From Phycisphaerae bacterium (GTDB taxonomy: Bacteria; Planctomycetota; Phycisphaerae; Phycisphaerales; SM1A02): a stretch of 35,312 nt of DNA. The first letter of the stretch is position 1, and the number at the start of each line of letters is the position of its first letter. The notes under the pieces were generated by a model that ran no database searches, was not told the DNA's origin, and worked only from the letters and a program-made list of their open reading frames with translations. Below, one piece after another: positions 31,992 to 35,312 of the stretch. The DNA is taken from positions 1 to 35,312 of the forward strand of contig PARI01000019.1 of NCBI GenBank assembly GCA_002711415.1, given 5' to 3'. The position numbers and the translations under genes are program-made.

Positions 31992-34900
31992 ATGAAAAGG
32001 GTGACTCCACTGGTGAGCAACGAGAAGGCCAATCGAGGACGTACCAGGCACAGGCTCCTGATCCTGGGCGGCGCCATCCTCATGCTGTGCGGTCTTGTGC
32101 TCCTCTTCAACAGCACCTGGTTCCTCCAGTGGCTGCTGAGACCCTCGTTGGAGGCCCGCTTCGGAGGCCCGGTGACGATTCATGACGCCTCCTGGACCGG
32201 GTTCTGCGACCTGACCGTGCAGGACCTTCAACTCCAGGCACCAGGATGGGAACAGGCAGGGCCGGTCCTCCGCATCGACGAGGTCACCGTCCAGTTCCAG
32301 GCCAGTTCGCTGTTGAAGCTGCGTCCCCATGCCGAGGTGATCCAGATCAAGGGTGGCGTGCTCAGGATCGTCGAAAGCGCACGAGATCCGATGAACTTCA
32401 ACATCGATGCACTCGTCCCAGTGATGAGCGAGGACGATGGCCCGACGGCAGCCACGATCGTCACCATCGAGAATTTCATGGTCGAGCGAGGCGGCATCAA
32501 CCTGGAGGACCATTACGAGGAGAACGGGGTCATCACGTTCAGCGGTGAACTGCTGCCGATGGAGCGGACCGGTTCCAGGTGGTCCTTCGAGCTGATCGAG
32601 AGCATGGCCGGAAGTGATCCGAACGAGCTTTCGTTCGCCAAGGGCAGCTTCGACACCTCGTTCCATGAACTGGACTTGACGATCCAGAACATCAAGTTCA
32701 GCAGGGCGTTCCTGGACATGCTGCCGTACAGGATGCAGAAACTGTTCAAGTCGATGGATCTCAGGGGCGCCATCCAGAAGGTCGCCGTCAACTGGTCCAA
32801 GGACAGCCTTCCGAACATCGAGGTGCAGATCGACTCCATGGAACTGACCATTCCCGACCTGGGAACCTCGGAGTACTGGGCCCGTTATCAGGACGGCCGG
32901 ATGCTTCCGGAACATGCGGCGCCGAGAATGAGCGTCGACAAGGGCACGATCCTGGTCGATGACGGCAGGCTCGTACTGAGAAATCTCGGTGGGTCCCTCG
33001 GCTCATCATCAAGGACGGAGCGATTCAACACCGTTCCATTCCGTCTGGACGAACTCTCGGTCGACCTGGCCCAGCCCGTGTTCAAGGATCTCCAGATCGA
33101 GGAGATCTCCGCCGAGGACATGGCGCAGCTGACCAGTGACTTCTCGGCCGCAGGGTTCACGATGAACTTCGGAATCGAGGACTTCACGATCGAGGGCATC
33201 GATGATTCAACGGACGAGGAACTTCCCCTTGAGATTCCGCGGGTCCTCGCGAGGATCCTGACCAACTTCGACGTCACCCGCGGCAGTGTTGGAATGGATG
33301 CCAAACTTGAACGCCTTCCTCCTCTAAGGGGATCGGACGGACAGTGGATCGCCTCGCCAATCACCTACGAAGGGGAGATCAGGATCAAGAAGGCCAAGGG
33401 GGCTTATTTCAAGTTCCCCTACCCGCTCGAAGACGTCTCCTCGACGATGACCTTCCAGAATGATGTCCTGACGATTCATCGACTCACCGGCGAGGGTCCG
33501 AGCCAGTCGAAGGTGCATGTCTCAGGCACCATCACCGAGGTCGGTGACGGTGCAGGAGTCGACATCATCGTCGAGAGCAACGACGCAGCCCTGGACCAGG
33601 CATTCATCGACTGCTTCGAACCGGCGCCTCGACGAGCCTTCATAAACCTCTTCGATCACGAGGCCTACGAGTTGATGCTCCAGGACGATTCCTTCAACAC
33701 CAGCGAGGACATCATCGAATCCGGACACCAGCTCAAGGCCATCAATGAGCAGTTGCAGGAACTCGCCAGGAACCAGCCGGCCGGTCACGAGGAGATCGCC
33801 CCCCTGCTCCAGATCAGGAAGGAACAGCTTGAGCGGGTGATCGATGCCGGGCCATACCAGATCGGGGGACGCATCGGGTTCAGGATGAGGATCCACAGGC
33901 CTCCCGGTGAAGGTGGTCGCGTGATCGTGGAGGGACCGGTCCAGTTGAAGAAGGTCGGCGTACTGATCCAGAGATTCCCGTACCCACTGACCGTGCAGAA
34001 CTGCGGCATCGAGATCGAGGACCAGCAGATTGTGCTCCAGGAGACGGGCCTGATCGCTACGACGAGCTCGGGTGGACTGGTCCGTCTCCAGGGCGATGTC
34101 CTGATGCCAAGGATCGACGGCAAGCGGTATCTCGAGGCGACCTTGAACATCACTGGGATACAGGATCGACTCGGCCCCAGCCTCTACAGGGCGATCCCCC
34201 CGGATGGCGAGGAGATCCAGACGAGTCGATGGCCTGCAGTGGATTCAAGCCGAGGCGAACTGCTGGCCGGTCTTGGTGCCGAGGGCAACATCGACTACTC
34301 GGGACGGATCAAGCTGAACAAGACGGGGCCTGACCAGTTTGATTTCACCTTCATGATGAGCGACGGATCGATTCGACCCGATGTGAATCTGTCCAAGACG
34401 CTCGAGGAGGCGGGCATGAGTTGGCCGGCCGAGTTCCAGCTGTCAATGTGCACCGCGGAACTCAGGGTGACCGAATCAGAGCTCCAGATGCGATCCTTCC
34501 AGGGCCATCGAGCCGGGGGCATCGTCCGGGGCTCGGGCCTGATGGACGAGACCACCGGATCCAACCAGTTGGAACTCTACTTCAGGAACATCCAGCTCGA
34601 GGAATACATGGTCAACCTGCTTCCGCACCGGCACATTGAAGCCGCACACGAGTTCTGGAACCGCTTCCAGCCCAGCGGTTCCTTCGACGCCGACCTGCAC
34701 TGGCGAAGGTCGGCCGAGTCCGGGACGATCCGGAACCTGAAGATCCACCCGAACACGTTCACCGCGATGATCCAGGACGAACAGGTCCGTGTCAGAAGGA
34801 CCAATGGCGACATCATGATCTCCAAAGACCAGGTCATGCTGGACGAGCTCGTGCTCCAGCTGGGCAGCCGTGGTGCCGAGGACGGAACCCTGACGCTCGA

Positions 34901-35312
34901 CGGAACCTACGGTTACAACGACGAACTTGACACGCTCGGCATCGACGGAAGCTGGACCGAAGGAAGGTTCGAATCACCGTTCGTCACCGAGTCGATGATC
35001 CTGGTCGGCGCCGACGAACTGTCGGAGCAGTACAGTCGACTCAATCCGGCGGGACGATTCGAGGCCACCATGCAGTACATGTACGAGGACGGTGACTCGC
35101 CACCGGTCTATGAGCTGGACGTCCGGCCACGCCAACTCGACCTGTCGCCAGACGGGCGCCTCGTGTCGATCCAGTTCGAGGATGACTCGATCGTGACGGT
35201 CAAGCCCGGGATGATCATGGTACGGGACGTCTCGGGCCAATTCGGAAACACGGATACGAAGAAGCCCGAGCAGACGGACTCGCCATTCATCGCCAGCGGC
35301 GACTTCAGCATC
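31992..35312 (+). CDS. AsmA/TamB-like giant envelope protein (C-terminus cut off)
   Basis: An uninterrupted frame of 1107 codons running off the right edge. A basic N-terminus and one membrane anchor (LLILGGAILMLCGLVLLF, about 25-42) lead into an N-terminal domain of the AsmA type (SLEARFGGPVTIHDASWTGFCDLTVQDLQL). After it come many beta-rich repeats with alternating hydrophobic residues, as in AsmA, YhdP and TamB. Those proteins form long hydrophobic-groove bridges that move phospholipids between membranes. A helical, charged insert (about 570-620) interrupts the beta region. The family call rests on architecture, not a motif. The start may instead be GTG at 32013. Confidence 0.72.
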   Translation, partial: MKRVTPLVSNEKANRGRTRHRLLILGGAILMLCGLVLLFNSTWFLQWLLRPSLEARFGGPVTIHDASWTGFCDLTVQDLQLQAPGWEQAGPVLRIDEVTVQFQASSLLKLRPHAEVIQIKGGVLRIVESARDPMNFNIDALVPVMSEDDGPTAATIVTIENFMVERGGINLEDHYEENGVITFSGELLPMERTGSRWSFELIESMAGSDPNELSFAKGSFDTSFHELDLTIQNIKFSRAFLDMLPYRMQKLFKSMDLRGAIQKVAVNWSKDSLPNIEVQIDSMELTIPDLGTSEYWARYQDGRMLPEHAAPRMSVDKGTILVDDGRLVLRNLGGSLGSSSRTERFNTVPFRLDELSVDLAQPVFKDLQIEEISAEDMAQLTSDFSAAGFTMNFGIEDFTIEGIDDSTDEELPLEIPRVLARILTNFDVTRGSVGMDAKLERLPPLRGSDGQWIASPITYEGEIRIKKAKGAYFKFPYPLEDVSSTMTFQNDVLTIHRLTGEGPSQSKVHVSGTITEVGDGAGVDIIVESNDAALDQAFIDCFEPAPRRAFINLFDHEAYELMLQDDSFNTSEDIIESGHQLKAINEQLQELARNQPAGHEEIAPLLQIRKEQLERVIDAGPYQIGGRIGFRMRIHRPPGEGGRVIVEGPVQLKKVGVLIQRFPYPLTVQNCGIEIEDQQIVLQETGLIATTSSGGLVRLQGDVLMPRIDGKRYLEATLNITGIQDRLGPSLYRAIPPDGEEIQTSRWPAVDSSRGELLAGLGAEGNIDYSGRIKLNKTGPDQFDFTFMMSDGSIRPDVNLSKTLEEAGMSWPAEFQLSMCTAELRVTESELQMRSFQGHRAGGIVRGSGLMDETTGSNQLELYFRNIQLEEYMVNLLPHRHIEAAHEFWNRFQPSGSFDADLHWRRSAESGTIRNLKIHPNTFTAMIQDEQVRVRRTNGDIMISKDQVMLDELVLQLGSRGAEDGTLTLDGTYGYNDELDTLGIDGSWTEGRFESPFVTESMILVGADELSEQYSRLNPAGRFEATMQYMYEDGDSPPVYELDVRPRQLDLSPDGRLVSIQFEDDSIVTVKPGMIMVRDVSGQFGNTDTKKPEQTDSPFIASGDFSI

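Noticed and set aside
31875-32915. 346-residue minus-strand open frame
   Set aside because: It is antisense to the AsmA-like gene and overlaps the epimerase start. Its composition is typical of a shadow frame.
1-35312. CRISPR arrays, tRNA or rRNA genes, insertion sequences, att sites, riboswitches
   Set aside because: I looked for regularly spaced repeats, cloverleaf-like segments, transposase motifs and long structured leaders, and found none. Gaps are too short for most of these.

Overview
The window is a gene-dense, GC-rich bacterial chromosome segment. I find 31 protein genes and no rRNA, tRNA, CRISPR array or insertion sequence. The gene set points to a planctomycete, most likely Phycisphaerae. 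The clues are a MoxR / DUF58 / von Willebrand A (vWA) operon with a ~1000-residue vWA plus amidotransferase-like protein, several lipoproteins, a HExxH lipoprotein resembling planctomycete DUF1570 proteins, an AsmA-like giant protein and frequent GTG/TTG starts. This placement is inference; no rRNA or marker alignment was available. The longest stretch without a gene is the 194 bp divergent region at 18851-19044, so no gap exceeds 300 bp.

Region 1 (1-4818). A lipoprotein gene runs off the left edge on the minus strand. Divergent from it is a plus-strand series: TPR protein, recX, small lipoprotein, DUF547 protein, rhodanese and cdsA, many of them with 1-4 nt overlaps. A stem-loop followed by TTTAT closes this series at cdsA. 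A coiled-coil/zinc-ribbon protein follows. Region 2 (4868-6512). pyrD (minus) is divergent from an unusual gene joining a TPR module to a YggX-type Fe(II)-trafficking domain.

Region 3 (6522-18850) is the centrepiece: seven minus-strand genes with overlaps or gaps of at most 28 nt. In transcription order they are a membrane protein with a Gln/Met/Cys-rich tract, a periplasmic iron-type solute-binding lipoprotein, a two-domain ABC permease fused in frame to a six-bladed NHL propeller with a lipobox at the joint, a vWA/amidotransferase-like membrane protein, a MoxR ATPase, a DUF58 protein and a BatA-like vWA membrane protein. The ABC transporter parts have no ATPase gene in the window. Their place inside a MoxR-vWA operon suggests a shared cell-envelope or metal-related role, but that is a hypothesis.

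Region 4 (18851-24508) holds a secreted coiled-coil protein, a BFD-like [2Fe-2S] protein, a PilZ (c-di-GMP) protein, the operon rsmD / exported alpha-alpha toroid protein / ispD, and an alpha/beta hydrolase. Region 5 (24500-35312) holds valS coupled to a HExxH lipoprotein, a divergent TPR lipoprotein, a minus-strand series (NAD-dependent epimerase, small membrane protein, pteridine-reductase-like SDR), and an AsmA/TamB-like giant protein running off the right edge.

Two themes recur. Several starts have no Shine-Dalgarno sequence but carry a -10-like hexamer exactly 6 nt before the ATG (20873, 23705, 30902), which suggests leaderless mRNAs. Several architectures also join modules that are normally separate (TPR-YggX, permease-NHL). 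These are the most novel-looking items.
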